61,787 bases of DNA from Actinomadura chibensis NBRC 106107 (GCF_001552135.1 NZ_BCQP01000072.1:1-61787); one strand, 5' to 3'; numbered from the stretch's first letter, positions 25,895 through 33,893 are shown. Numbers and translations are program-made. Notes: generated by a model from the sequence alone, not told the origin.

Positions 25895-26092
25895 TTAGCG
25901 CGGGATCTCCTCGCGGGACTCGATCACCGCGTCCGGGCCGGGGTAGACGAGGGTCTCGTGGCCGTCCTCGAACCGCACCAGGTAGGGCGGGCCGCCGTCC
26001 GGTCCGCGCACCTCGACGATCTCCCCCGCCCGGTCCGCCTGGCCCACGACGTTGCCGTGCACGAGCAGCCGGTCTCCGACTCGTCCGTTCAT
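25895..26092 (-). CDS. DUF1918 family protein
   Basis: A 65-residue protein with an SH3-like, beta-rich look (RVGDRLLVHGNVVGQADRAG, IVEVRGPDGGPPYLVRF, HETLVYPGPDAVI), typical of the short actinobacterial DUF1918 family. Start ATG 26092 follows GGGGGGAG. A longer frame to 26161 lacks family sequence. Function unknown. Confidence 0.82.
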   Translation of the reverse strand: MNGRVGDRLLVHGNVVGQADRAGEIVEVRGPDGGPPYLVRFEDGHETLVYPGPDAVIESREEIPR

Positions 26093-26402
26093 CGCTCCCC
26101 CCAAGCTCGCACGTCCGCCACCCGGACGGACGGTGCCGGGCATGTGCACTTCCAGCCTCATACGTTCCCCGCCCCCAGTCGAGGGGAATCACCCTCCGAT
26201 CCAAGGAAAAACAGGCTTGCCCGGGGTCTGCCCCGGGCCTGACCGGGGATGATGGTTACCGGTTGGTAGAGATGCGTTAGCCGTCATAAACGGCGACGAT
26301 GGATCACGTACCGAGGCGACGAACAGTCAGCCGGGGACCGCCGGCCGCCGATACGGCGGCGGCGGTCTCACCAGCAAGGACGGTAAGGACAGAGGGGACC
26401 CC
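26093..26402. promoter_or_regulatory. Divergent DUF1918/aceE control region
   Basis: About 310 bp without a gene. It must hold the aceE promoter and leader. An imperfect GC-rich hairpin (arms GACCGCCGGCCGCC and GGCGGCGGCGGTC, 26336-26367, loop near ATAC) lies 36 bases before aceE. I see no riboswitch. Confidence 0.45.
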
Positions 26403-29192
26403 GTGGCTTCCGGACGTCAACGCTTTTCGATCATCAGCGACGGCCTGCCGAGCCAGTTGCCCGACATCGACCCGGACGAGACCCGGGAGTGGCTGGAGTC
26501 GCTGGACACGGTCATCAAGACCGAGGGCCGGGGCCGGGCCCGCTACGTGATGCTCAGGCTGCTGGAACGGGCCCGCGAGCTCCAGGTCGGGGTGCCCGGC
26601 CTGCGCAGCACGGACTTCATCAACACGATCCCGCCGGAGCACGAACCCTGGTTCCCCGGCGACGAGCACGTGGAGCGGCGCATCCGCGCCTACATCCGGT
26701 GGAACGCGGCGATCATGGTGTCGCGGGCCAACCGGCCCGACATCGGCGTCGGCGGGCACATCGCCACGTACGCCTCCGCCGCCTCGCTCTACGAGGTCGG
26801 CTTCAACCACTTCTTCCGCGGCAAGGACCACGGCGAGTCCGGCGACCAGGTGTTCATCCAGGGGCACGCGTCCCCCGGCATCTACGCCCGCGCCTACCTG
26901 GAGGGACGCCTCCCCGGCGACAAGCTCGACGGGTTCCGGCAGGAGCACTCGCACCCGGGCGGGGGGCTGTCGTCCTACCCGCACCCGCGGCTCATGCCGG
27001 ACTTCTGGGAGTTCCCCACCGTGTCGATGGGGCTGACCGCCATCGACTCGGTCTACCAGGCCCGGTTCAACCGCTACCTCTACAACCGCAAGATCAAGGA
27101 CACGTCCCGCTCGCACGTGTGGGCGTTCCTCGGCGACGGCGAGATGTCCGAGCCGGAGTCGCTCGGCGCGATCGGGCTCGCCGCCCGCGAGGAGCTCGAC
27201 AACCTGACCTTCGTCGTCAACTGCAACCTCCAGCAGCTGGACGGACCGGTCCGCGGCAACGGCAAGATCATCCAGGAGCTGGAGTCGTTCTTCCGCGGCG
27301 CGGGTTGGAACGTCATCAAGGTCATCTGGGGCCGCGACTGGGACCCGCTGCTCGCCCAGGACGTCGACGGCGTCCTGGTCAACCAGATGAACACCACCCC
27401 GGACGGCCAGTTCCAGACGTTCAGCGTCGAGTCCGGCGCCTACATCCGGGAGAAGTTCTTCGGCGCCGACCCGCGGCTGCGCAAGATCGTCCAGCACCTG
27501 TCGGACGACGAGCTGCGCAAGCTGTCGCGCGGCGGGCACGACTACCGCAAGGTGTACGCGGCGTTCAAGTCGGCCCGCGAGCACGTCGGGCAGCCGACCG
27601 TGATCCTCGCCCACACCATCAAGGGCTGGACGCTCGGCTCCGACTTCGAGGCCCGCAACGCCACGCACCAGATGAAGAAGCTGACCAAGGCCGAGTTGAA
27701 GGAGTTCCGCGACCGGCTCTACCTCGACATCCCCGACTCCGCGCTGGAGGCGCCGCTCCCGCCCTACTACCACCCGGGCGAGGACTCCGACGAGATCCAG
27801 TACATGCGCGAGCGCCGCGCCGCCCTCGGCGGGTTCCTGCCGAAACGCGTAGTACGGGCGAAGCCGCTCAAGCTGCCCGGCGACCCGGTGTACAGCGAGC
27901 TGAAGAAGGGCTCCGGCAAGCAGAACGTCGCGACGACCATGGCGTTCGTCCGGCTGCTCAAGGACCTGATCAAGGACGAGAACATCGGCGCGCGGTTCGT
28001 CCCGATCGCCCCGGACGAGTACCGCACCTTCGGGATGGACTCGCTGTTCCCCACGTCCAAGATCTACTCGCCGCACGGGCAGACCTACGACGCCGTGGAC
28101 CGCAAGCTCCTGCTCTCCTACAAGGAGTCGGAGAGCGGGCAGATGCTGCACGAGGGCATCAGCGAGGCCGGGTCGATGGCCTCGACGATCGCGGCGGGCA
28201 CGGCGTACGCCACGCACGGCGAGCACATGATCCCCGTCTACATCTTCTACTCGATGTTCGGGTTCCAGCGGACCGGCGACCAGATGTGGGCGCTCGGCGA
28301 CCAGATGGGCCGCGGGTTCCTGCTCGGCGCCACCGCCGGGCGCACCACCCTGACCGGTGAGGGCCTCCAGCACGCCGACGGGCACTCGCCGCTGCTCGCC
28401 GCGTCGAACCCGGCGTGCGTCCACTACGACCCGACGTGGGCGTTCGAGCTGGCCCACATCGTCCAGGACGCGCTGCGCCGCATGTACGGGACGTCCGAGG
28501 CCCACCCGAACGGCGAGGACGTCTTCTACTACCTCACCGTCTACAACGAGCCCTACCAGCAGCCCGTCGAACCCGAGAACCTCGACGTCGACGGCCTGCT
28601 TAAGGGGCTCTACCTGTACCAGGCGGCGTCGGAGGTCACGTCCGGCAACGGCGAGACGCCGCGGGCGCAGATCCTCGCGTCCGGCGTCGGCGGCCGGTGG
28701 GCGCTCGCCGCGCAGCGCCTCCTCGCCGAGGACTGGGGCGTCGCCGCCGACGTCTGGTCGGCCACGTCCTGGAACGAACTGGCCCGCGAGGCCCGCGACT
28801 GCGACGAGTGGAACCTGCTGAACCCGGACGCCGAGCAGCGCGTCCCGTACGTGACCAGGCGGCTCGACAACGTCGCCGGGCCGATCGTCGCCGTGTCGGA
28901 CTTCATGCGCGCCGTCCCCGACCAGATCGCGCCGTGGGTCCACTCCGACTTCACCGCGCTCGGCACCGACGGCTTCGGGTTCTCCGACACCCGCGCCGCC
29001 GCCCGCCGGTTCTTCCACGTGGACGCGGCGTCGATCGTCCTCGCCGTGCTCACCCGCCTCGCCCGCAACGGCGAGATCAAGCCGGAGACCCTCCAGCAGG
29101 CGATCGAGAAGTACCGCCTGAACGCCGACGTCTCCGACGTCTTCGCGGGCGGCGTCAGCAGTCCCGAAAGCAACACCGGCGGTGACGCGTGA
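26403..29192 (+). CDS. aceE: Pyruvate dehydrogenase E1 component, homodimeric type
   Basis: A 929-residue thiamine-diphosphate enzyme decarboxylating pyruvate in the pyruvate dehydrogenase complex. The ThDP motif is GDGEMSEPESLGAIGLAARE through FVVNCN, near residues 240-280. Other AceE landmarks are GVGGHIATYASAASLYEVGFNH truncated here as GGHIATYASAASLYEVGF, QGHASPGIYARAYLEGRL, and the E1 transketolase-like region YSMFGFQRTGDQMWALGDQM. Length is as expected. It starts at GTG. Gene order with ahpE and DUF3052 matches other actinobacteria. Confidence 0.97.
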   Translation: MASGRQRFSIISDGLPSQLPDIDPDETREWLESLDTVIKTEGRGRARYVMLRLLERARELQVGVPGLRSTDFINTIPPEHEPWFPGDEHVERRIRAYIRWNAAIMVSRANRPDIGVGGHIATYASAASLYEVGFNHFFRGKDHGESGDQVFIQGHASPGIYARAYLEGRLPGDKLDGFRQEHSHPGGGLSSYPHPRLMPDFWEFPTVSMGLTAIDSVYQARFNRYLYNRKIKDTSRSHVWAFLGDGEMSEPESLGAIGLAAREELDNLTFVVNCNLQQLDGPVRGNGKIIQELESFFRGAGWNVIKVIWGRDWDPLLAQDVDGVLVNQMNTTPDGQFQTFSVESGAYIREKFFGADPRLRKIVQHLSDDELRKLSRGGHDYRKVYAAFKSAREHVGQPTVILAHTIKGWTLGSDFEARNATHQMKKLTKAELKEFRDRLYLDIPDSALEAPLPPYYHPGEDSDEIQYMRERRAALGGFLPKRVVRAKPLKLPGDPVYSELKKGSGKQNVATTMAFVRLLKDLIKDENIGARFVPIAPDEYRTFGMDSLFPTSKIYSPHGQTYDAVDRKLLLSYKESESGQMLHEGISEAGSMASTIAAGTAYATHGEHMIPVYIFYSMFGFQRTGDQMWALGDQMGRGFLLGATAGRTTLTGEGLQHADGHSPLLAASNPACVHYDPTWAFELAHIVQDALRRMYGTSEAHPNGEDVFYYLTVYNEPYQQPVEPENLDVDGLLKGLYLYQAASEVTSGNGETPRAQILASGVGGRWALAAQRLLAEDWGVAADVWSATSWNELAREARDCDEWNLLNPDAEQRVPYVTRRLDNVAGPIVAVSDFMRAVPDQIAPWVHSDFTALGTDGFGFSDTRAAARRFFHVDAASIVLAVLTRLARNGEIKPETLQQAIEKYRLNADVSDVFAGGVSSPESNTGGDA

Positions 29193-29196
29193 TTTA

Positions 29197-29229
29197 CCCA
29201 GGGGGGCGACCCCCTGGAACCCCCGTCGC
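29197..29229. repeat. Dispersed GC-hairpin repeat, copy 1
   Basis: A 33-bp block five bases after the aceE stop. It begins with the hairpin CCAGGGGG-GCGA-CCCCCTGG and is identical to 61708-61740, also just after a gene. A diverged copy lies in reverse at 46435-46448. Confidence 0.8.
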
Positions 29230-29309
29230 GAGCCGGTCGATCCTCACGGCACGGTGCGGGTCGGCGGGACCGTGCGGGGTCGTGTCGTGCCGCTGCGGTC
29301 GACCGGCTC
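29230..29309. repeat. Nested inverted repeats next to repeat copy 1
   Basis: GAGCCGGTCGA at 29230-29240 pairs with TCGACCGGCTC at 29299-29309. Inside, CGGCACG pairs with CGTGCCG. The long stem starts immediately after the 33-bp repeat block. It may be part of the same mobile repeat or a structured 3' end. Confidence 0.6.
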
Positions 29310-29414
29310 GGCGGGCCGTGCGGCCTCCGGGCGCTGGGCGCCCTCCGGCCGCCCGACCCGTGGCGGTGGCCTAGGTCCGGTGATCGCGGAGGTGTAGGCC
29401 GCGATCACGGTGAA

Positions 29415-29442
29415 AGGGCCCCGAGGTTCGCCTCGGGGCCCT
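29415..29442. terminator. Bidirectional terminator between aceE and the VOC gene
   Basis: Perfect 12-bp stem AGGGCCCCGAGG/CCTCGGGGCCCT with a TTCG loop, followed by CTCGTTTCC on the plus side and TTTCACC on the minus side. It separates two converging genes. Confidence 0.9.
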
Positions 29443-29456
29443 CTCGTTTCCGCGGG

Positions 29457-29825
29457 TCAGGCGGGCTTGAACACGCCGAAGCGGTTGCCGGACGGGTCCT
29501 CCAGGTAGGCGAAGCGCAGGCCGCTCACGGTCGTCACGGCCGGGACCGCCACCTTGCCGCCGTTCTTCTCCGTCCGCGCGCAGGTCGCGTCGACGTCCTC
29601 CACCATCACGAGGAACATCGCGTGGTTCTCGGACGGGTCGGCGCTGTGCGCGATCCCGCCGCTCGGACGCTCGCCGCCCGGGTAGGTGATGAGGTCGTAG
29701 CCGTCTTCGTCCGGGTCGAGCGTGAACTGCCACCCGAACATGTCGCCGTAGAAGCGGCGGGCCTCCTCCGGCGCGTCGGTGCCGACCTGGAACCACGTCA
29801 CCGTATTGAACGCGGGAACACTCAT
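29457..29825 (-). CDS. VOC (glyoxalase-fold) family protein
   Basis: A 122-residue vicinal-oxygen-chelate protein with FNTVTWFQVGTDAPEEARRF at the start, FYGDMFGW, and the closing FAYLEDPSGNRFGVFKP. The substrate is unknown. A perfect AAGGAGG precedes the ATG, which overlaps the stop of the upstream ATPase-domain gene (ATGA), so they are coupled. Confidence 0.88.
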   Translation of the reverse strand: MSVPAFNTVTWFQVGTDAPEEARRFYGDMFGWQFTLDPDEDGYDLITYPGGERPSGGIAHSADPSENHAMFLVMVEDVDATCARTEKNGGKVAVPAVTTVSGLRFAYLEDPSGNRFGVFKPA

Positions 29826-30304
29826 CCGTTTTCCTCCTTGCACGCTGTCGAGACCAGCCTGGGAGGACACGGCGACAACCCTCTGTCGGAGTTTTCCCGC
29901 GAGTTCCCGAATCCGAACTCCGCCCAGACGACGGTGCGGTGGCCGTCCACCCGGAAACCCCACCGCTCCGACAGCGTCTCGACGACCCGCATCCCGCGCC
30001 CGCTCTCGTCGCCGCACTCCGGCTTGACGTACGGGCGCCTGCCGCCCGCCCCGTCGTCGGCGACCTCCAGGCGGTACAGGCCGGGACCGGTCAGCAGGCT
30101 GATCGTCACCCGTCCGCCGTCACCGGACGCCGTGTGGGTGATGGCGTTGCACACGGTCTCGCTCCCGACCGTGACCAGGTCGTCCAGCAGCGGGTGGCCT
30201 GGCGGCAGCATGTCCCGCAGGAACAGCCGCGCGTACCGGACGGACCGCCGGACACCCGGCAACGTGATCGCGCCCACCACGTCCTGCCCGCCGCAACCGA
30301 TCAC
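29822..30304 (-). CDS. HATPase-domain anti-sigma-like regulator (WhiJ-locus type)
   Basis: About 160 residues with a GHKL/HATPase_c_2 domain: VGSETVCNAITHTASG (N box) and YRLEVADDGAGG with RGMRVVETLSERWG (G boxes). Such stand-alone ATPases beside XRE/DUF397 genes are common in actinomycetes and resemble the AbaA/WhiJ developmental loci. I place the start at GTG 30304, which overlaps the stop of a 33-codon ORF; GTG 30316 is an alternative. It is divergent from the XRE gene. Confidence 0.82.
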   Translation of the reverse strand: MIGCGGQDVVGAITLPGVRRSVRYARLFLRDMLPPGHPLLDDLVTVGSETVCNAITHTASGDGGRVTISLLTGPGLYRLEVADDGAGGRRPYVKPECGDESGRGMRVVETLSERWGFRVDGHRTVVWAEFGFGNSRENSDRGLSPCPPRLVSTACKEENG

Positions 30305-30402
30305 GACGCGATCCACGACACTCCGCGCCGCCGCCGCACGGCGGACTCGGAACCCTCCTTCCGCGTCGCCGGTCCCTGCGTCCTCGTCTTGGGCGCTTCC
30401 AT
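30301..30402 (-). CDS. Possible 33-residue small protein upstream of the HATPase gene
   Basis: ATG 30402 follows a very strong AAAGGAGG. The frame encodes a basic peptide (MEAPKTRTQGPATRKEG, then an arginine run and GVSWIAS), and its TGA overlaps a GTG of the HATPase gene. Strong initiation plus overlap suggests a coupled small gene or leader. No homolog recognised. Confidence 0.4.
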   Translation of the reverse strand: MEAPKTRTQGPATRKEGSESAVRRRRGVSWIAS

Positions 30403-30469
30403 GGCGCGCCTCCTTTCCTTTCGGAGTCGCCGCCTACATTCGCCGCCCGAACCCCTCGCGCACGCCCGC

Positions 30470-30499
30470 CTGAACGTTTAGCCGCTGAACGTTCAGCCA
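30470..30499. promoter_or_regulatory. Tandem 15-bp repeat with TGAACGTTCA palindrome
   Basis: CTGAACGTTTAGCCG and CTGAACGTTCAGCCA lie back to back in the divergent region between the HATPase and XRE genes. The second contains the perfect palindrome TGAACGTTCA. Position suggests an operator for the XRE regulator. Confidence 0.55.
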
Positions 30500-30546
30500 C
30501 GCGCCGTTCGCACACAATCGGCCACACTCAGTGACATTCTTGAAGG

Positions 30547-31401
30547 CTGTCTTTCGGTAACGCTCCAACCGTCCGCCAGCGCCGGATCGGCTCGGCGCTC
30601 CGCAAGGCCCGCGAACACCACAACCTGACGGTCGGGACGGCCGCCGGTCGCTTCGGCCGCTCCCAGGGCTGGCTGAGCATGGTCGAGAACGGCCTCCACA
30701 CCATCGCCCCGGAGGAACTGGGCGCCCTTCTCAACTTCTACGACATCTCGGACGGCCCGCTCCGCGAGTCCCTCCTCCACCTCGCCACCCACAAACCCGG
30801 CAAGTGGGTACGCGAACGAGAGGGTCGCATCTCAGCCGCCGCACTCGACCTGGCCAGCCTGGAAGAGGATGCTGCCGAGATTCGCAACTTCGAACCCAGC
30901 ATCGTCCCCGGACTTCTCCAGATTCCGGACTACACCCGAAGCCTCATCGCGGGAGGCCCCGCGAATCACCCGCACAACGTCAAGACCCTGATCGAGTTCC
31001 GAATGTCTCGCCAGAAGGTCCTGAGTCGTCCCGATCCACCCCGCTATGCAGCGATCATCGCGGAGGCAGTCCTCCACAACCGGGTCGGAGGTGATCCCGC
31101 TATCCTGCGTGCCCAGCTACGGCGGCTATCCGAGGCCGCCCAACTCGAACACGTAGACTTGCGTGTTCTCCCGAGTACGGCCAGCGAGTACATCTGGCGG
31201 GCCAGCCCGTACGTCCTCATCTCTTTGCGTCCACCAGGGCGGCTGACTGTTTCCGTGCTCGACCAGTTCTCCCAGAGCATCTTCATCGAAGATGAGGACA
31301 AGGTCGCGTTTCACGAGGCAACCTTCCGGCTGTTGCAGTCAGTAACGCTGAACAGAATCGCTTCACTGAAGCTCATTGACGGGATAGCGTCCCAATCATG
31401 A
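30547..31401 (+). CDS. XRE-family regulator with DUF5753 domain (WhiJ-like)
   Basis: About 284 residues if it starts at CTG 30547. The helix-turn-helix is at about 12-60 (RIGSALRKAREHHNLTVGTA, GRSQGWLSMVENGLHTI). The DUF5753 domain follows (FEPSIVPGLLQIPDYTRSLI, IAEAVLHNRVGG, HVDLRVLPSTASEYI). No ATG, GTG or TTG precedes the helix-turn-helix in frame: a TGA lies at 30541, and the first ATG (30679) would cut the DNA-binding domain in half. The normal family length supports the CTG start or a damaged start. Its stop overlaps a DUF397 gene, the usual partner. Confidence 0.8.
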   Translation: MSFGNAPTVRQRRIGSALRKAREHHNLTVGTAAGRFGRSQGWLSMVENGLHTIAPEELGALLNFYDISDGPLRESLLHLATHKPGKWVREREGRISAAALDLASLEEDAAEIRNFEPSIVPGLLQIPDYTRSLIAGGPANHPHNVKTLIEFRMSRQKVLSRPDPPRYAAIIAEAVLHNRVGGDPAILRAQLRRLSEAAQLEHVDLRVLPSTASEYIWRASPYVLISLRPPGRLTVSVLDQFSQSIFIEDEDKVAFHEATFRLLQSVTLNRIASLKLIDGIASQS

Positions 31402-31595
31402 GCACCCCCGTCCCCTCCCAGGCCCGTTGGCGCAAGAGCACGCACAGCGGCGGCGACGAAGGCAATTGCGTCGAAATCGCCGACCTCAGCGACCGCATCG
31501 CCATCCGCGACAGCAAGGCTCCCACCGCCGGCCACCTGGCCCTCACTCGCCAGAGCTTCGCCGCTCTCCTCAATCACCTGACTTCCCAACCATGA
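31398..31595 (+). CDS. DUF397 protein, copy 1
   Basis: A 65-residue DUF397 protein with the signature WRKSTHSGGDEGNCVEIADL and DRIAIRDSKAP, ending LTRQSFAALL. DUF397 proteins are usual partners of WhiJ-like regulators and are thought to modulate them; BldB is the best-known relative. ATGA overlaps with both neighbours show a coupled operon. Confidence 0.9.
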   Translation: MSTPVPSQARWRKSTHSGGDEGNCVEIADLSDRIAIRDSKAPTAGHLALTRQSFAALLNHLTSQP

Positions 31596-31795
31596 CCACA
31601 CGCAAAGCAAGCTGGCGCAAGAGCACCCACAGCGGCGCGGTCGAGAACAATTGTGTCGAGGTCGCCGACCTGAACAGTCACATCGGCATCCGCGACAGCA
31701 TGGCCCCCGACAGCGGCCACCTGAACCTCACTCGCCAGAGCTTTGCTGCTCTTGTCGTTCGGCTGGGGGCGGCTACGGGCAGGTCTTCAAGGTGA
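31592..31795 (+). CDS. DUF397 protein, copy 2
   Basis: A 67-residue paralog of the preceding protein (WRKSTHSGAVENNCVEVADL, IGIRDSMAP, LTRQSFAALV). The close similarity points to a recent tandem duplication. Its ATG overlaps the previous TGA. Its last 23 bases overlap the 3' end of the convergent secreted-protein gene. Confidence 0.88.
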   Translation: MTTRKASWRKSTHSGAVENNCVEVADLNSHIGIRDSMAPDSGHLNLTRQSFAALVVRLGAATGRSSR

Positions 31796-32411
31796 GGCGG
31801 TAGGTGGGCTGGGCTTCCTCACCCACGGCGAGGAAGCTGACCTTCGACGGATCTGATCCCTCGTAGACCCGCACTTCGGAATTGATGTTGAAGTTCGGGT
31901 CTGCGTCGCACGGCTTGAAGACGAGTTGGTCGGGCAGCGTCAGGTCCGTGAACTGCCAAGGGCGGTCGTAGGGGCCGGAGAGGGCGTGCTCGATCTCGAC
32001 GCGCGTCGGTTGGCCCGAGAAGTAGGTGCTGGTCCGGTAAGTGGCCGTCGCGTCCTCTTCCAGGGAAGCGAAGCCGTAGTGGTCCGTCCTGGAAATGGCG
32101 AAGGTGAAACCCTTCGGAACGCCCCCCAACTTCAACGCGACTTGGCACAGCTTGCGAGAGTCGACGGGTTTGGACGAGCCGCCCGCCTGAGCCATGAACT
32201 CGCTGTAGCCGACGACGAACGCGTCCATCTTCTCCCTGACGGACGCCATGACCGTGCCGCGCGGGCAGCCGGAGCCGTTGACGCTCACTATCTCGACGGT
32301 GAGCCCGTAGGAACCACGGACGGGGCGCGGACTCGCCGCTGCCGGGCTGACCGACGCCGCGGCCACGGTCAACGCGGCGACAATGGCGGATAAGGCGATA
32401 CTCCTGCGCAT
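31773..32411 (-). CDS. Secreted DUF4360 family protein
   Basis: A 212-residue protein with a Sec signal peptide (RRSIALSAIVAALTVAAA, cleavage near AAASP). The mature part fits DUF4360: GSGCPRGTVMASVREKMDAF, VGYSEFMAQ, RKLCQVALKLGGVPKGFTFA, and paired cysteines. Function unknown; extracellular. Start ATG 32411 follows GAAGGGAA. It is convergent with the DUF397 operon and overlaps it by 23 bp. Confidence 0.82.
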   Translation of the reverse strand: MRRSIALSAIVAALTVAAASVSPAAASPRPVRGSYGLTVEIVSVNGSGCPRGTVMASVREKMDAFVVGYSEFMAQAGGSSKPVDSRKLCQVALKLGGVPKGFTFAISRTDHYGFASLEEDATATYRTSTYFSGQPTRVEIEHALSGPYDRPWQFTDLTLPDQLVFKPCDADPNFNINSEVRVYEGSDPSKVSFLAVGEEAQPTYRLTLKTCP

Positions 32412-32476
32412 GCGATTCCCTTCGCTGGGAGCGGACACCACCTTCAGTGGCGACTGCAGTGCACCAGGAGGTTAAC

Positions 32477-32508
32477 TTTCACGCTATTCACTTTCAATCG
32501 ACGTGAAA
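32477..32508. promoter_or_regulatory. AT-rich inverted repeat before the DUF4360 gene
   Basis: TTTCACG (32477-32483) and CGTGAAA (32502-32508) are mirrored, in a stretch with several TTCAC/CTTTCA motifs. It lies about 65-100 bases upstream of the start in an unusually AT-rich segment, so it is a plausible promoter/operator. Confidence 0.4.
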
Positions 32509-32566
32509 ATGTTCTGATCTTTCAATTTTCACTTTTCGCGAGGCTCTCACCAGCGGGACGGTCAGA

Positions 32567-32599
32567 CCCGGAAACGCGATTTGGGATCGCATTTCCGGG
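32567..32599. terminator. Hairpin after the 142-residue secreted-protein gene
   Basis: CCCGGAAACGCGAT and ATCGCATTTCCGGG form a stem with one mismatch and a TTGGG loop, 16 bases past the stop of the minus-strand gene ending at 32615. Confidence 0.7.
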
Positions 32600-32614
32600 C
32601 CTTCCTCCGGTGGG

Positions 32615-33043
32615 CTAGCAGGTGACCGTCACGGAGAACGGCCGGTCGTCGTCGACGATCTTCGGGTTGCCCGGGGCCGACGGCGTGGCGGTGCGGACGA
32701 ACAGTGTGTGTCTGTTGAGCGCGCCGACCAGGATCGACGCGCTCCCCGGCCCGGGGTCGTCGCCGCCATTGGTGTTGATCGTCCCGATCAGCGCGCACCT
32801 GATGATGTCGACGCTTGTGGTGAGGTTGTAGCGCCCAGGGGAGTGAGTGACGCCGCCGATGCCCGACGCGTCGAGCAACGCGCCGTTCGCGGCGACCTTG
32901 GCCCACAGCGTGGTCGCGGCGACGCGCTGGTTGGTCCGACCCGCCGTCCCGGCGTCGGCCGCCGTCCCCACGACCGCGAAAGCGCCACCGGCGATGACCG
33001 CGGACGCCCCCGCCATGACGAGAAACCGTGCTGACTTTTTCAC
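32615..33043 (-). CDS. Secreted hypothetical protein
   Basis: A 142-residue protein with a signal peptide (KKSARFLVMAGASAVIAGGA, cleavage near ADA). The mature domain of about 110 residues is rich in Gly, Thr and Asn, with two cysteines (RCALIG and the C-terminal VTVTC) that could pair. No family recognised. Starts at GTG 33043 after GGGAGGG. It lies upstream of the DUF4360 gene on the same strand. Confidence 0.72.
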   Translation of the reverse strand: MKKSARFLVMAGASAVIAGGAFAVVGTAADAGTAGRTNQRVAATTLWAKVAANGALLDASGIGGVTHSPGRYNLTTSVDIIRCALIGTINTNGGDDPGPGSASILVGALNRHTLFVRTATPSAPGNPKIVDDDRPFSVTVTC

Positions 33044-33176
33044 TTCTCACCCTCCCGTGATATTCCCCGACGCCTCTGTCCATCGCCGAAGGCATGCCCC
33101 GACTATGCGACGCGGCGACGGAACGCGACATCCCGAGATTTGGGGAGTTGACAATGGCTCCCGCGGGGAGGGCGGA

Positions 33177-33893
33177 TCAGACGAATTCGAGGGGGCGGAC
33201 GACGTAGTCGGGCGGGGCGTCCTTGTGCATGGCGTCAGGGGCTCGTTCTGGGGCGGTCTCCTCCAGGAGGACGGCGCGGCGGACGCGGTCGGTGCGGAAG
33301 ATCCGGCAGCCGCCGCGCATCCGGCACCAGGCGGTCAGGTACCAGCCGTTGGGGGACGCCGTGAACGCGACGGGCTCCACGTCGCGTTCGGTCTCGGCGC
33401 CCTGCCGGTCGACGTAGGTGAGGCGGACCACCCTGCGCGTCACGATCGCCTCCTCCAGCACGGACGGGACGGACGGCACCGACGCGGGGTCGTCGCCGTC
33501 GGCCGGGCCGAGGAACCGGATGCGGTCGGCCAGTTCGCGGGCGGAGGCGCTGTCGGCCGCCGACATCGCCGTGACGATCTTGTGCAGCGCGGTGCGCGCG
33601 GACCGGGTGTACGGCGAGCCGGTCGCGCGGGCCAGCGTGATCGCGACGGCCACCGCCTCGGCGGGGCTGAAGTTCAGCGGCGGCAGCGTGCGGCTCTTGT
33701 CGAGCGTGTAGCCGCCGCCCCGGCCGACGTCCGCGAAGATCGGGACACCGCCCTGCTGGAGCGCGCCGATGTCGCGCTCGATCGTGCGGACGCTCACCTC
33801 GTACCGCGCGGCCAGCTCCCGTGCGCTGACCCGGCGCGGCGCGCAGGCGCGCAGCTCCTCCACCAGGGCGTACAAGCGGTCGGTGCGGTTCAC
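33177..33893 (-). CDS. HTH/WYL-domain transcriptional regulator (YafY family)
   Basis: A 238-residue regulator. The N-terminal winged helix is at about 1-58 (MNRTDRLYALVEELR, VSARELAARYEVSVRTIERD) and the WYL domain at about 140-215 (RRVVRLTYVDRQG, VEPVAFTASPNGWYLTAWC, FRTDRVRRAVLL). The WYL motif residues read GWYLTAW. Target unknown; the effector candidate gene lies 55 bp upstream on the same strand. Confidence 0.9.
   Translation of the reverse strand: MNRTDRLYALVEELRACAPRRVSARELAARYEVSVRTIERDIGALQQGGVPIFADVGRGGGYTLDKSRTLPPLNFSPAEAVAVAITLARATGSPYTRSARTALHKIVTAMSAADSASARELADRIRFLGPADGDDPASVPSVPSVLEEAIVTRRVVRLTYVDRQGAETERDVEPVAFTASPNGWYLTAWCRMRGGCRIFRTDRVRRAVLLEETAPERAPDAMHKDAPPDYVVRPLEFV

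Noticed and set aside
26304..29018. 904-codon minus-strand frame opposite aceE
   Set aside because: Antisense shadow of aceE; Val/Asp/Leu-rich with no recognisable domain.
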